Positions 51,116 through 60,403 of a stretch of DNA of 64,000 bases are shown one piece after another. This stretch comes from [Muricauda] lutisoli (nom. illeg.) (GTDB lineage: Bacteria > Bacteroidota > Bacteroidia > Flavobacteriales > Flavobacteriaceae). The DNA is taken from positions 434,001 through 498,000 of the forward strand of contig NZ_JAFLND010000002.1 of NCBI RefSeq assembly GCF_017313105.1. Direction: 5' to 3'. Below the pieces are notes generated by a model, which was given only the letters and a program-made list of their open reading frames with translations, had not been told where the DNA came from and ran no database searches. Each line of letters begins with the position of its first letter. Positions within the stretch are counted from its first letter, which is position 1. Made by a program: the position numbers and the translations under genes.

Positions 51116-52411
51116 ATGAAACAATCCCTCAACATCGTTCTTTTCCTATTTTTTATTGGAAGTCTATCGGCCCAACAAGCTGACATTCAAGTAAATCAAG
51201 CCCGCCTTGAAGACAGGATATTTGACCTTGCCGAATTCGGCCTTCAGGAGAACGGTGAAACAGAGCGGGTCGCTTTTAGCGATGCAGATATCGAAGCCCG
51301 AAACTGGGTCATTAAAACCTTAAAGGATTTTGGCATGGAAGTAAAGGTCGATGCCGCAGGAAACATTATCGGAACCAGAAAGGGAACCGATGTATCCAAA
51401 AACCCTATTGCTTTTGGCTCCCATATTGACCGCGTTCCCAATGGCGGAAATTATGATGGCTGCGTAGGTTCCATGGCTGCTTTGGAAGTTATTGAAACAC
51501 TGAACGAGAACAACATCAAAACAAATCACCCCTTGGAAGTTATTATTTTCCCGAACGAAGAAGGCGGTGTTATGGGAAGCAGGGCCATGGCAGGAAATCT
51601 GGGCAGATCGGCACTTGGTGTGATCAATTCCACTGGTTACTCCATGGGTGAAGGAATCATGAGGATTGGTGGAGATACCACAAAGCTCAAAGAAGCCAAA
51701 CGAGAAAAAGGCAGCTTAGCCGCGTTCTTGGAGCTTCATATTGAACAGGGCGGTAAACTTGAAAAAGAAAACCTGGACATCGGCATTGTGGAAGGCATTG
51801 TTGGCCTTAATTGGTGGGACGTTGTATTCACTGGATTTGCTAACCATGCAGGAACCACTCCCATGGACGCCAGACAAGATGCCCTATTGGCTGCTGCCAA
51901 ATATATCGTAGCGGTAAACGAGATTACCAATAGTTTCGAAGGAACCCAGGTCGGCACCGTAGGTCGAATCAAGGCAGAGCCGGGAGCACCCAACGTAATA
52001 CCAGGAAAGGTAACCGCCAGTCTGGAAATTCGCGACCTCTCTTCAGAAGTAATTCAAAATGTATATCAAGCTATTAAGCAAAAAACAGAGGAGATAGCCA
52101 AAGCTTCCAACGTTTCGGTAGAATTCTTGCCCTTGGACACCACTGCGGAACCAGCCTTAACGGATAACAGTATCCAAAAAGAAATAGAATCTTCCGCTAA
52201 ATCCTTAGGGCTAAGCTATCAGTATATGCCAAGTGGTGCAGGCCATGACACACAGGATATATCAAGATTTGCCCCGGTGGGGATGATTTTTGTCCCGAGC
52301 AAAGGAGGAATCAGTCACTCGCCCAAAGAATTTACATCCGCAGAAGACATGGCCAATGGTGCCAATGTGCTTTTACATTCCATTTTGGCTTTAGATAAGA
52401 AGTTGGATTGA
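51116..52411 (+). CDS. Secreted M20-family amidohydrolase (allantoate / N-carbamoyl-amino-acid hydrolase type)
   Basis: A 431-residue zinc hydrolase with signal peptide MKQSLNIVLFLFFIGSLSAQ. Metal-site motifs are intact: GSHIDRVPNGGNYDGCVG, FPNEEGGVMGSRAM, LELHIEQGGKLEKEN and the C-terminal SGAGHDTQDISRFAP followed by SHSPKEF. This pattern is that of N-carbamoyl-L-amino-acid hydrolases and allantoate amidohydrolases, which are usually cytoplasmic; here it is exported. It follows the AEC gene by 54 bp. With the Tat aminotransferase it suggests processing of an amino-acid derivative outside the cytoplasm. Confidence 0.87.
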   Translation: MKQSLNIVLFLFFIGSLSAQQADIQVNQARLEDRIFDLAEFGLQENGETERVAFSDADIEARNWVIKTLKDFGMEVKVDAAGNIIGTRKGTDVSKNPIAFGSHIDRVPNGGNYDGCVGSMAALEVIETLNENNIKTNHPLEVIIFPNEEGGVMGSRAMAGNLGRSALGVINSTGYSMGEGIMRIGGDTTKLKEAKREKGSLAAFLELHIEQGGKLEKENLDIGIVEGIVGLNWWDVVFTGFANHAGTTPMDARQDALLAAAKYIVAVNEITNSFEGTQVGTVGRIKAEPGAPNVIPGKVTASLEIRDLSSEVIQNVYQAIKQKTEEIAKASNVSVEFLPLDTTAEPALTDNSIQKEIESSAKSLGLSYQYMPSGAGHDTQDISRFAPVGMIFVPSKGGISHSPKEFTSAEDMANGANVLLHSILALDKKLD

Positions 52412-52416
52412 TATTT

Positions 52417-53091
52417 TTATTGGTCGCCAGACAAGATTATACCCTTCGTTGCATTGGCAATAAACGAGATACTCATCCAATACGTGGCCAAAATCAATGC
52501 ACCCGATAGGTAAAACGGAGTTTTAAATTTAGCAATCGCCAACAAAGTATCTGAAAACATAAAGAACAATACACCCATTGCCATCCAAGCATGCGCATTG
52601 TTCATTTCTCTAAAGTAAAGACCCACTCCTTGCCATGCCATAAACGTGATGACCAACACATAAATGAAAACGGGTAGCAGCAAATCTCCCAACCCTGGGC
52701 TTAGCCAAAAAAACAATGCTCCGGCTATACCAAAGAGAAGCAGAAAGGAAACCCAGTTCTTGTAAAATCCTTTATAAAGGACAAATGATACGGCAAATAG
52801 GACATGAGCCACTAAAAACGCCACAAGACCCAGTAAAAAGTATTCCTTAAAAAGCAATAGTATATCGCCGAGTAAACAGAAGACCAAGGCAATGGTGACC
52901 ATTCGACCTAATTGAACATGGCTCTTTTTTGGAGTAAAAAACAGTAAAGCGATTACCAAAATCGTTGTCAATGGCTTGAATATCTTAAAAAGGTTCCCTT
53001 CATTATACATCCCAAAGTAAATGGCCAAACATGCGGACACCAATATCAATATATTGATCGTCCATTTTGTTTTAACTATTTTATCTACCAT
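52417..53091 (-). CDS. YhhN/TMEM86 family membrane protein (lysoplasmalogenase-like)
   Basis: A 224-residue protein with about eight transmembrane helices. The features FTPKKSHVQLGRMVTIALVF, CLLGDILLLF and MAMGVLFFMFSDTLLAIAKF include the acidic residues conserved in YhhN, whose eukaryotic relatives (TMEM86) cleave the vinyl ether bond of lysoplasmalogens. Whether the bacterial protein does this is not known. The start overlaps the CYTH gene stop by 7 bp, so they are one unit. Confidence 0.85.
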   Translation of the reverse strand: MVDKIVKTKWTINILILVSACLAIYFGMYNEGNLFKIFKPLTTILVIALLFFTPKKSHVQLGRMVTIALVFCLLGDILLLFKEYFLLGLVAFLVAHVLFAVSFVLYKGFYKNWVSFLLLFGIAGALFFWLSPGLGDLLLPVFIYVLVITFMAWQGVGLYFREMNNAHAWMAMGVLFFMFSDTLLAIAKFKTPFYLSGALILATYWMSISFIANATKGIILSGDQ

Positions 53092-53558
53092 TTATTAAAC
53101 GGTTTTAAGCTTAACTGCGAATTATAATATTGTACTTGTCCTGTAACTTCCTCACCCAGCCATTCCGGTTTCTCAAAGCGTTCTTCTTCGTGTTTGAGTT
53201 CTACTTCTGCCAAAACAAGTCCTTTGTTTTCGCCCAAAAACTCGTCCACTTCGAATAAATGATTACCAAAAGGCACTTCAAATCGCATTTTCTCCAAAAT
53301 TCCTGCCTCACATAGATCGATCAAATTCGTTGCTTCGGAGGAACTGATTTCGGTCTCCCATTCAAATCGTGTGGTCCCTGATTCGTTACTAGCTCCTTTA
53401 ACCGTCAAAAAGCCCTGGTCACCTTTTATTCTAACCCTCACGGTTCTGTCCGGGTCCGTATTCAAGAATCCCTGTACGATCCGAATCTTGGATGTAGCTT
53501 TTTGTTTATACCCATCCGACTTGACCAAAAACTTTCGTTCTATTTCCAAATGTTCCAT
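53085..53558 (-). CDS. CYTH domain protein (triphosphatase / class IV adenylate cyclase-like)
   Basis: A 157-residue single-domain CYTH protein. The ExExK-like signature reads LEIERKFLVK at the N-terminus, and charged strands follow in the order expected of the triphosphate tunnel: QGFLNTDPDRTVRVRIKGDQ, KGASNESGTTRFEWE, HLFEVDEFLGENKGLVLAEV. Short bacterial members are mostly inorganic triphosphatases; cyclase activity is rarer. The ATG at 53558 is used in place of a TTG one codon earlier. It is divergent from dinB, with start codons about 28 bp apart. Confidence 0.9.
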   Translation of the reverse strand: MEHLEIERKFLVKSDGYKQKATSKIRIVQGFLNTDPDRTVRVRIKGDQGFLTVKGASNESGTTRFEWETEISSSEATNLIDLCEAGILEKMRFEVPFGNHLFEVDEFLGENKGLVLAEVELKHEEERFEKPEWLGEEVTGQVQYYNSQLSLKPFNKW

Positions 53559-53585
53559 CAAACTAAATATACCCTAAATTTGAAA

Positions 53586-54686
53586 ATGGACTTTGATTTT
53601 CCCTTAAGAAAAATTATTCATGTAGATATGGATGCCTTTTACGCATCCGTGGAACAGCATGATAATCCAGAACTCATGGGAAAACCAATTGCAGTCGGGG
53701 GAGGTTCTAAACGTGGTGTGGTCTCCGCTGCAAGCTACGAGGCACGAAAATTTGGGGTGCGAAGTGCCATGGCCGGTGCCATTGCGCGTAGAAATTGTCC
53801 CGATCTCATATTTGTGAAGCCCCGCTTTGACCGTTACAAGGAAGTATCTATGCAGATTCGGAGTATTTTTTTTGAATACACTGACCTAGTGGAACCCCTT
53901 TCCTTGGACGAGGCCTATTTGGATGTGACGGAAAACAAAAAGGGAAATCCTTCAGCAACTTTGATTGCAAAAGAAATCCGTCAAAAAATTTTTGATAAAA
54001 CAGGTTTGACCGCATCTGCTGGAATATCCATAAACAAATTTATAGCCAAGGTCGCCAGTGATTACAACAAACCCAACGGACAGAAAACCGTAAACCCAGA
54101 GGAAGTCCTAGAATTTTTGGAAAACTTGGACATTCGAAAGTTTTATGGGGTAGGCAAGGTCACCGCCGAAAAGATGTACCGTTTGGGAATTTTTACGGGT
54201 AAAAATCTAAAAGAAAAGTCATTGGAGTTCCTCAACCAGCATTTTGGAAAGAGTGGGAGCCATTATTACCATGTGGTACGAGGAATACATTTGAGCAGCG
54301 TAAAACCTGATCGAATTCCCAAATCCGTTGGTGCAGAGCGTACATTTTCCGAGAACCTCAGCAGTGAGATCTTTATGCTGGAAAAATTGGAAAATATTGC
54401 CAACGAACTGGAAAGAAGACTTCAAAAATCCAAAATTGCGGGAAAAACAGTGACTTTGAAGATAAAGTACAGTGACTTTACATTACAGACCCGAAGCAAG
54501 ACCATTCCCTATTTTATAGCCAGTAAAGATTTGATTTTGGAAACAGCTAAAGAACTTTTATACCAATCCTCTTTGGAAAATTCGGTAAGGTTATTGGGTA
54601 TTTCATTGGCCAACCTCAACACGGAAAAGGAAAAAGAACAGCCTAAAAAGGAGTCCGTGCTGGTTCAGCTCAAGTTTGACTTTTAA
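53586..54686 (+). CDS. dinB: DNA polymerase IV (translesion)
   Basis: A 366-residue Y-family polymerase that copies damaged templates. It opens RKIIHVDMDAFYASVEQHDN, with the first metal ligands, then GGGSKRGVVSAASYEARKFG, the catalytic SLDEAYLDVT and the helix-hairpin-helix region FYGVGKVTAEKMYRLGIFTG. The C-terminus ends VLVQLKFDF, close to the QLxLF clamp-binding motif. The ATG at 53586 is preferred; the longer frame from 53502 overlaps the divergent CYTH gene. No LexA-like site is obvious in the short promoter region. Confidence 0.95.
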   Translation: MDFDFPLRKIIHVDMDAFYASVEQHDNPELMGKPIAVGGGSKRGVVSAASYEARKFGVRSAMAGAIARRNCPDLIFVKPRFDRYKEVSMQIRSIFFEYTDLVEPLSLDEAYLDVTENKKGNPSATLIAKEIRQKIFDKTGLTASAGISINKFIAKVASDYNKPNGQKTVNPEEVLEFLENLDIRKFYGVGKVTAEKMYRLGIFTGKNLKEKSLEFLNQHFGKSGSHYYHVVRGIHLSSVKPDRIPKSVGAERTFSENLSSEIFMLEKLENIANELERRLQKSKIAGKTVTLKIKYSDFTLQTRSKTIPYFIASKDLILETAKELLYQSSLENSVRLLGISLANLNTEKEKEQPKKESVLVQLKFDF

Positions 54687-54694
54687 AATAAAAA

Positions 54695-54712
54695 GCCTCC
54701 CTTTCGGGAGGC
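54695..54712. terminator. Bidirectional terminator between dinB and the M16 gene
   Basis: GCCTCCC (54695-54701) and GGGAGGC (54706-54712) form a 7-bp G+C stem with a TTTC loop. On the minus strand it is followed by TTTTTATTTT, which fits termination of the peptidase transcript. On the plus strand the tail is weaker. Confidence 0.8.
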
Positions 54713-54722
54713 GCATTATTAT

Positions 54723-57503
54723 TTAATTCTTGATATCCGTTTCCATCGGTTTTACTGCTGGCTTCTTGGGATTGCCATCGGCATCGATTTCTATGATGTT
54801 GTCAAAACCAAGTTCATCCAACTTGTTGATGATCTCGGCTCGATCTCCTACCATAAACCAGTTTACCTTTTCTGGCTGTACCACTTCGTTGCTCACTTTT
54901 CTGATATCATCCACAGAAAGGTTCCGTACGTTCTGGTCGTATTTTTGATAGTAATCGTCTGGCAGGTCGTACCGTATCAAATTCCTTACCGAACTGTTTA
55001 CCGAACTATTTGTTTCCCATTGACCAGGAAGTTTCAGAACCTGATTGGTCTTTACTTTCTCCAGCTCTTCACTGGTGGCAGGCCTTGTGGAAGTGAACTC
55101 CGATATTTCCTTTCTGATCTCTGTAACGGATTCCGCTGTTTTATCAGTTTGCACCGGTGCATAAACAATAAATGGGCGTTCTTCCTTGGAACCCAGTACA
55201 AACCCTCCTGCTCCGTAGGACCAGTGTTTATCTTCCCTCAAGTTCATATTGATTCGGGAAGTAAAATCACCCCCAAGAATATTGACCATTTGCTCCAAAG
55301 CTATTTCATTAACATCCCCATACTTCTCTGTCAAATGTCCCGCCAAAATAACTGATTGTTGGGATTCTGGTCGGTTCATTAAATACAGCGTATTCTGGGA
55401 ATTGGTCTGGGGTTCGTTAAATGCTATGGTAGGCACATCTCCTCTTTTCCATTTGCCCAATGTTTTTTCCAACTTGGATTTCAACTCGCTCATCTCCACA
55501 TCTCCCGTAACAATTAAGGTGGAATTGTTGGGCTTGAACCAAGTGTTGTAAAATTCGACCACGTCTTCCCTTGTCAACTTTGAGACCGTATCCTCATAAC
55601 CAGTGCCGGTGTAAGGACTGCTGTAAGGGTGGTCTTCCCCGTATAGGTATTTGTTCATGACTCTCAAGGCCATGGTGATGGGTTGGGACTTTTCTTGTTT
55701 TATATTATTGATCTGTTCCTTTTGTAAGCGATCAAACTCTTTTTCAGGGAATACCGGGTTGAGCACCACGTCCATGAACAGGTCCAGACTGGCATCCAGA
55801 CTTGGTTTTAAGGTACTCATGTACACATTGGATTCATCCTGACTGGAAAAAGTATTCAAGGACGCGCCCAACAACTGAAGTTGCTCGTTTATTTCCAATG
55901 ATGTTTTGTCCTTTGTTCCCTCATCCATCAGATTCATCGCCAAATTTGCTGTTCCAGGACTGGACAGATAATCGGTTTTGTACCCCGCATCGGCAACCAA
56001 ATTGATGATTACCGTAGGCACTCCTTTACGCTGTGCCAACACAACGTTAAGACCATTGGATAGTTGCATGCGTTGCAATTCTGGGAATTTTGAGCTTTTC
56101 GGCGCACCCAATTCCGGCAATTTGCTTCTGTCCACGGAAGATTCAACAATATCATACTCTGGGAATGGGCGACATATCAAAATATGTTTTCCTTTGGTGA
56201 GCCATTTTTCAGCGGTCTTCCGAAGATCTTCGGTTGTTGCTTCTTCCACGTACTCCAATTTAGTTTTGTAGTACGATGCATCTCCGTGATACGTTTGGTT
56301 GGAGGCAAGAATATCCGACACTCCGCCAAAACCACCGATACGTTCCAAACCTTTAATAAAATTAGCGAAGTAATTGGCCTTTACCCTTTTTAATTCATCC
56401 TCTGTGGGCCCCTCTTTAATGAATCTCTCTATCTCCGCCTCAAGTTCCCTTTCCAGTTTTGCCGGGTCTTCTCCCCCTTTAACATTCAAGTATGTAATAA
56501 ATCGACTTGCAATTTCGCTAGATGCTTGAAAAGAGACCGCAGCACTGGCCGATTGGTCTTGATAAATAAATTTTTGGTACAATCTTGAGTTTTTCCCACT
56601 TGTCAATATGGCTGAGATCAAGTCAAAATGAAGGTCTTCCTTAAACCCAAATGGCGGTGTGTTCCATGCAAATAAAACCCGTGTCTCGGGAACACGGTCC
56701 TGGTATTCTTGACGGGAATCATAGATTTTGTTGGGAATATTGACCTCTTGGCGTTCCACTGTTGGGCCGGAAGGTATGTCCCCAAAATATTTGATCACTT
56801 TTTGATGCACTTCTTCGGCATCAATATCACCTGCCACGGCAACGACGGCATTGGCAGCACCGTAGTAAGATTTGAACCACTCTTGCACATCTTCCAAGGA
56901 GGCGGCGTTCAAATCTTCCATTTCCCCGATAACCGTCCAGGAATACGGGTGCCCTTTGGGATACATAGCCTTGGTCAAATAATCCCATTGCATACCATAT
57001 GGTTGGTTTTCCCCTTGTCTTTTCTCATTTTGAACAACCCCTCGTTGCTCATCCAACTTTTCTTGGTCAATGGCGCCTAATAAGTGCCCCATACGGTCGG
57101 ACTCCAAAAACAGTACTTGGTCCAAGGCAGAAACGGGTACGTTCTGGAAATAGTTGGTCCGATCGGTGTTCGTGGTTCCATTAAGATCAGTTCCTCCAAT
57201 GCTTTCCAACGCCTGAAAATAATCCGTGTTGTAATTTTCACTTCCGTTGAACATCAGGTGCTCAAAAAGGTGGGCAAATCCACTTTTTCCCGGTTTTTCA
57301 TTTTTAGATCCCACGTGGTACCAAACGTTCACAGCGGCTATGGGCGCTTTATGATCTTCGTGGACCAGAAGTGTAAGTCCATTTTTAAGCGTGTATTTTT
57401 TGTAATCGATGTCAATGTCATCCCCTTTAAACTGAAATCCTTGTCCAAAACCCATGGAACAGGACAAAAGGCCCACAATGGAGGCCAGAAGTAACTTTTT
57501 CAT
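54723..57503 (-). CDS. Secreted M16-family zinc metallopeptidase (two-domain)
   Basis: A 926-residue exported peptidase with signal peptide MKKLLLASIVGLLSCSMGFG. The first half carries the inverted zinc motif HLFEH (H78, E81, H82) and the distal glutamate region DEQRGVVQNEKRQG. The second half (from about 490, LSNGLNVVLAQRKGVPTVII) has the same fold but lacks HxxEH and is presumably structural, as in two-domain pitrilysins. It should degrade peptides in the periplasm or at the outer membrane. The start at 57503 is used; the frame to 57569 only adds residues before the signal peptide. Confidence 0.94.
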   Translation of the reverse strand: MKKLLLASIVGLLSCSMGFGQGFQFKGDDIDIDYKKYTLKNGLTLLVHEDHKAPIAAVNVWYHVGSKNEKPGKSGFAHLFEHLMFNGSENYNTDYFQALESIGGTDLNGTTNTDRTNYFQNVPVSALDQVLFLESDRMGHLLGAIDQEKLDEQRGVVQNEKRQGENQPYGMQWDYLTKAMYPKGHPYSWTVIGEMEDLNAASLEDVQEWFKSYYGAANAVVAVAGDIDAEEVHQKVIKYFGDIPSGPTVERQEVNIPNKIYDSRQEYQDRVPETRVLFAWNTPPFGFKEDLHFDLISAILTSGKNSRLYQKFIYQDQSASAAVSFQASSEIASRFITYLNVKGGEDPAKLERELEAEIERFIKEGPTEDELKRVKANYFANFIKGLERIGGFGGVSDILASNQTYHGDASYYKTKLEYVEEATTEDLRKTAEKWLTKGKHILICRPFPEYDIVESSVDRSKLPELGAPKSSKFPELQRMQLSNGLNVVLAQRKGVPTVIINLVADAGYKTDYLSSPGTANLAMNLMDEGTKDKTSLEINEQLQLLGASLNTFSSQDESNVYMSTLKPSLDASLDLFMDVVLNPVFPEKEFDRLQKEQINNIKQEKSQPITMALRVMNKYLYGEDHPYSSPYTGTGYEDTVSKLTREDVVEFYNTWFKPNNSTLIVTGDVEMSELKSKLEKTLGKWKRGDVPTIAFNEPQTNSQNTLYLMNRPESQQSVILAGHLTEKYGDVNEIALEQMVNILGGDFTSRINMNLREDKHWSYGAGGFVLGSKEERPFIVYAPVQTDKTAESVTEIRKEISEFTSTRPATSEELEKVKTNQVLKLPGQWETNSSVNSSVRNLIRYDLPDDYYQKYDQNVRNLSVDDIRKVSNEVVQPEKVNWFMVGDRAEIINKLDELGFDNIIEIDADGNPKKPAVKPMETDIKN

Positions 57504-57674
57504 TTTGGTAGTGTTTATAATTTGATTGATAAAATTGAATATTACAAGATAGCAAATTGTTTGCAACAAACGCTACTTTAAACAGTTAGCTTAAGAATAG
57601 GGGTTCTTTGCTGATGGAGAACACCTTGTTTTGCACAAAAACCTTCATTTTCTATCGCATGGTTATCGGTTTAA

Positions 57675-57705
57675 TTGCTCGACCCGATATTTCTTTATTA
57701 CTTTG
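57675..57705 (+). promoter_or_regulatory. Candidate promoter of the TetR gene
   Basis: TTG (57675-57677) and TTACTTTG (57698-57705) are separated by 20 bases and match TTG-N(17-23)-TAnnTTTG at all but one position. The predicted start is about 36 bases before the ATG at 57747. Further upstream, GTTTG-CAA-CAAAC (57559-57571) is a small palindrome in the divergent region. Confidence 0.4.
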
Positions 57706-57746
57706 TAATACCATCGACCACCATTAACTATATTCTTACTCATTTT

Positions 57747-58325
57747 ATGCAACGAAATGAATTGCACGAGCACATTATATCCTCAGCGGGAAATCTTTTC
57801 TATTCCCAAGGATATAATTCAACAGGGGTCAACGAGATCATAAAAAAATGTGATATCGCGAAAGCTACGCTGTACAGCCATTTTAAATCCAAAGAGGACA
57901 TTTGTGTAGCCTATTTAAATCAGCGGCACAATGTCTTTATGAACAGGCTTAAAACCTACGTTGGCCAAAGACAGAGTGGAAAGAACCAACTGATGGCTAT
58001 TTTTGATCTTTTGAGGGATATGTACCTCGAGGAAAATTTTCAAGGTTGTTGGGGACTTAAAACCTTGGGGGAATTATCTCCTGAACAAACAACCATTCTT
58101 AGCGTAATCCAGCAACAGAAAAAAGAACTGCTCTTATATTTAGGCGAATTAGTCGGGGACAATATTTCCAATTTATCCAAAGCGGAAACGGAAAAAATTT
58201 CGGGAGGAATATACCTTTTGTACGAAAGTGCGGTTACCGAAAGTCATCTGTTTAAAAACGACTGGCCCATTTTTATGGCAAGGGGCATTGTTCCTTCTTT
58301 ATTGTCCGATATGGAACTGAAATAA
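57747..58325 (+). CDS. TetR/AcrR-family transcriptional regulator
   Basis: A 192-residue TetR regulator. Its helix-turn-helix is ISSAGNLFYSQGYNSTGVNE followed by IIKKCDIAKATLYSHFKSKE. The C-terminal ligand domain contains QGCWGLKTLGELSPEQTTIL. A cysteine near that point is common in the QacR/AcrR-like group that senses electrophiles or small drugs. The start at 57747 is chosen because the longer frame begins inside the promoter. It is divergent from the M16 peptidase gene across 243 bp, so it may regulate that gene or only itself. Confidence 0.9.
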   Translation: MQRNELHEHIISSAGNLFYSQGYNSTGVNEIIKKCDIAKATLYSHFKSKEDICVAYLNQRHNVFMNRLKTYVGQRQSGKNQLMAIFDLLRDMYLEENFQGCWGLKTLGELSPEQTTILSVIQQQKKELLLYLGELVGDNISNLSKAETEKISGGIYLLYESAVTESHLFKNDWPIFMARGIVPSLLSDMELK

Positions 58326-58327
58326 AA

Positions 58328-58357
58328 AAGGCACCCATGTTTCAATGGGCACCTTTT
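58328..58357. terminator. Imperfect hairpin between convergent tetR and pyk
   Basis: AAAGGCACCCAT and ATGGGCACCTTT can pair with a 2x2 internal mismatch, preceded by an A-run and followed by T residues. It lies between two convergent genes and could stop transcription from both sides. Confidence 0.65.
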
Positions 58358-58382
58358 GCTGAGTCATTGATTTGAGAGGGCA

Positions 58383-59825
58383 TTAAAAATTACAGCTCTC
58401 GATCTCGGTTACCCGTAGGGTGTTCACCATACCTTTTTCTTTGATCGGCATAGCTGCCAAACTCACTAGCATATCCCCTGCTTCCAAAAAGCCTTTTTTG
58501 CAGGCGATTTGGTTCACATCTTCAATGGTTTGGTCCGTGGACACATATTTGTCGTAATAGAATGCTTTTACGCCCCAAAGCAAGTTCAACTGGGTCAAGA
58601 TTCTTTTGTTCGATGTGAACACCAAAATATGTGCTGCCGGTCTCCAAGCTGAAATCTGAAAAGCCGTGTATCCACTATTGGTTAAAGTGGAAATGGCCCT
58701 TGCAGAAATTTCATTGGCCATTAATGCAGCATGGTAACAAACCGATTTGGTAATGTATCTTTTGGTCCTGATATGTGGCGGTGTCTGTGGCACTTGAATA
58801 AGGCTGGAGCCCTCAACACTTGAAACAATGCTTGACATTTTTTCAATAACCTGTACAGGATAATTACCTACTGATGTTTCGCCGGAAAGCATAACGGCAT
58901 CAGCGCCGTCCATTACGGAGTTGGCCACATCGTTCACTTCGGCACGAGTAGGTGTTAAACTGGTGATCATGGTCTCCATCATTTGTGTGGCAATGATCAC
59001 TGGTATTCTTCCTTTTTTGGCGCTTAGCACCAATTTTTTCTGAACCAATGGAACTTCTTGTGCCGGAATCTCAACACCCAAATCACCACGCGCCACCATT
59101 AATCCATCGGAAGCCTTTACAATCTCCTCTATATTTTCAAGGGCTTCTGGTTTTTCAATTTTTGAGATCACCGGAATTTTATGCTCGGTATGTTCTTTTA
59201 TCAGATTGTGAAGATCATACAGGTCTTGTGCATGGCGCACAAAGGACAATGCTATCCAATCCACGTCTTGACCAATGGCGAAAATGGCATCCTTAACGTC
59301 TTTCTTCGTAAGGGCAGGCAAAGAAATCTTGGTGTTGGGAAGGTTTACTCCCTTTTTTGATTTAAGCGGACCACCTTGTATTACAGTGGCGACTACCTCA
59401 TTTTCTCCATTCGTGGACTTTACTTCAAAAATAAGTTTACCATCATCCAATAGAATACGTTCTCCGGCCTTTACATCTTTGGGGAAGCTTTGGTAGTTCA
59501 TATAAACTCTCTCGGCAGTTCCTTCAAAAGGCTCGCCAGTAACAAAAGTAACTTGATCGCCCGGAGATACTATGGCTTCTCCGCCCATTACCCCGACTCT
59601 TAGTTTGGGACCTTGCAAATCGGCAAGTATGGCGGTGTTTATTTCCAACTCTTCGTTAAGTTCCCTTATCATTTTTATCCGCTCGGCAACATCTTCGTAA
59701 GACGCATGAGAAAAGTTGATTCTAAAAACATCCACTCCTGCCAGGATCATTTCCTTTAAGGTTTCCTTCTTACTGGTGGCCGGACCCAAGGTTGCTACAA
59801 TTTTAGTCTTCTTTCTAGTTGGCAT
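58383..59825 (-). CDS. pyk: Pyruvate kinase
   Basis: Pyruvate kinase converts phosphoenolpyruvate and ADP to pyruvate and ATP. At 480 residues it has normal length. The ATP-site block KIVATLGPATSKKETL, then VFRINFSHASYEDV, the substrate loop ILADLQGPKLRVG, the active-site lysine segment ISKIEKPEALENIEEI, ARGDLGVEIP and TRAEVNDVANSVMDGADAVM are all intact. It is 2 bp behind the IPExxxVDY gene, with which it is surely co-transcribed. Confidence 0.97.
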   Translation of the reverse strand: MPTRKKTKIVATLGPATSKKETLKEMILAGVDVFRINFSHASYEDVAERIKMIRELNEELEINTAILADLQGPKLRVGVMGGEAIVSPGDQVTFVTGEPFEGTAERVYMNYQSFPKDVKAGERILLDDGKLIFEVKSTNGENEVVATVIQGGPLKSKKGVNLPNTKISLPALTKKDVKDAIFAIGQDVDWIALSFVRHAQDLYDLHNLIKEHTEHKIPVISKIEKPEALENIEEIVKASDGLMVARGDLGVEIPAQEVPLVQKKLVLSAKKGRIPVIIATQMMETMITSLTPTRAEVNDVANSVMDGADAVMLSGETSVGNYPVQVIEKMSSIVSSVEGSSLIQVPQTPPHIRTKRYITKSVCYHAALMANEISARAISTLTNSGYTAFQISAWRPAAHILVFTSNKRILTQLNLLWGVKAFYYDKYVSTDQTIEDVNQIACKKGFLEAGDMLVSLAAMPIKEKGMVNTLRVTEIESCNF

Positions 59826-59827
59826 TG

Positions 59828-60298
59828 TTAAAAGATTAAATTTCTTTTTGATTTTAAATTTTGTGTGTCCAATGGATATGCTGTTATCACTTTGGCGATT
59901 TGGTTAATGGACTTTATTTTTTGAGCAAACATGGTTTCATCTGCTGCATCCACTTTCAAAAAATAATCCACTTCCTTACGTTCTTTCACCAAATGATCGG
60001 TTCTTGTGGAAGTATTGTTCCCAAACAATCCTACTGATGGTACCTCTTCTTCCACTTCGCATTTGTTTGAAATCAGTGTCCAATACACATCGTTTATCTC
60101 ATCGTCCCAATCGAAAACGGAAAAAGACATATTTTCATCAAGATGAAGGTCTTTTTCCATCCGTTTCAGATACAGTCCACAGCTGGAATTTATGGCATAA
60201 GTGATGGCATAATCCTCCAAATTACTGTGAATGGCTATGAGAGAAAAACTATCATCATATAAGTCAGCTGATATCTTGTGCGTTGTTAACATGCCCAT
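59828..60298 (-). CDS. IPExxxVDY family protein
   Basis: A 156-residue Bacteroidota-specific protein of unknown function that regularly precedes pyk. The family-name region is degenerate here: KERKEVDYFLKVDAAD keeps VDY. Other parts are the acidic NMSFSVFDWDDEINDVYWTL and a C-terminal helix. It has no signal peptide and no recognised domain. The conserved order with pyk, rnc, fabF and acpP suggests a role in primary metabolism or its control. Confidence 0.85.
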   Translation of the reverse strand: MGMLTTHKISADLYDDSFSLIAIHSNLEDYAITYAINSSCGLYLKRMEKDLHLDENMSFSVFDWDDEINDVYWTLISNKCEVEEEVPSVGLFGNNTSTRTDHLVKERKEVDYFLKVDAADETMFAQKIKSINQIAKVITAYPLDTQNLKSKRNLIF

Positions 60299-60403
60299 AA
60301 CACGAACGGTAAATATAGGCTTAATCCTAATGAATGCCTAGTTAATACAAAACAATACACTTCTAAAAAAAGCGAAAACGTTTGAGTTTACCATTATTTA
60401 AAG

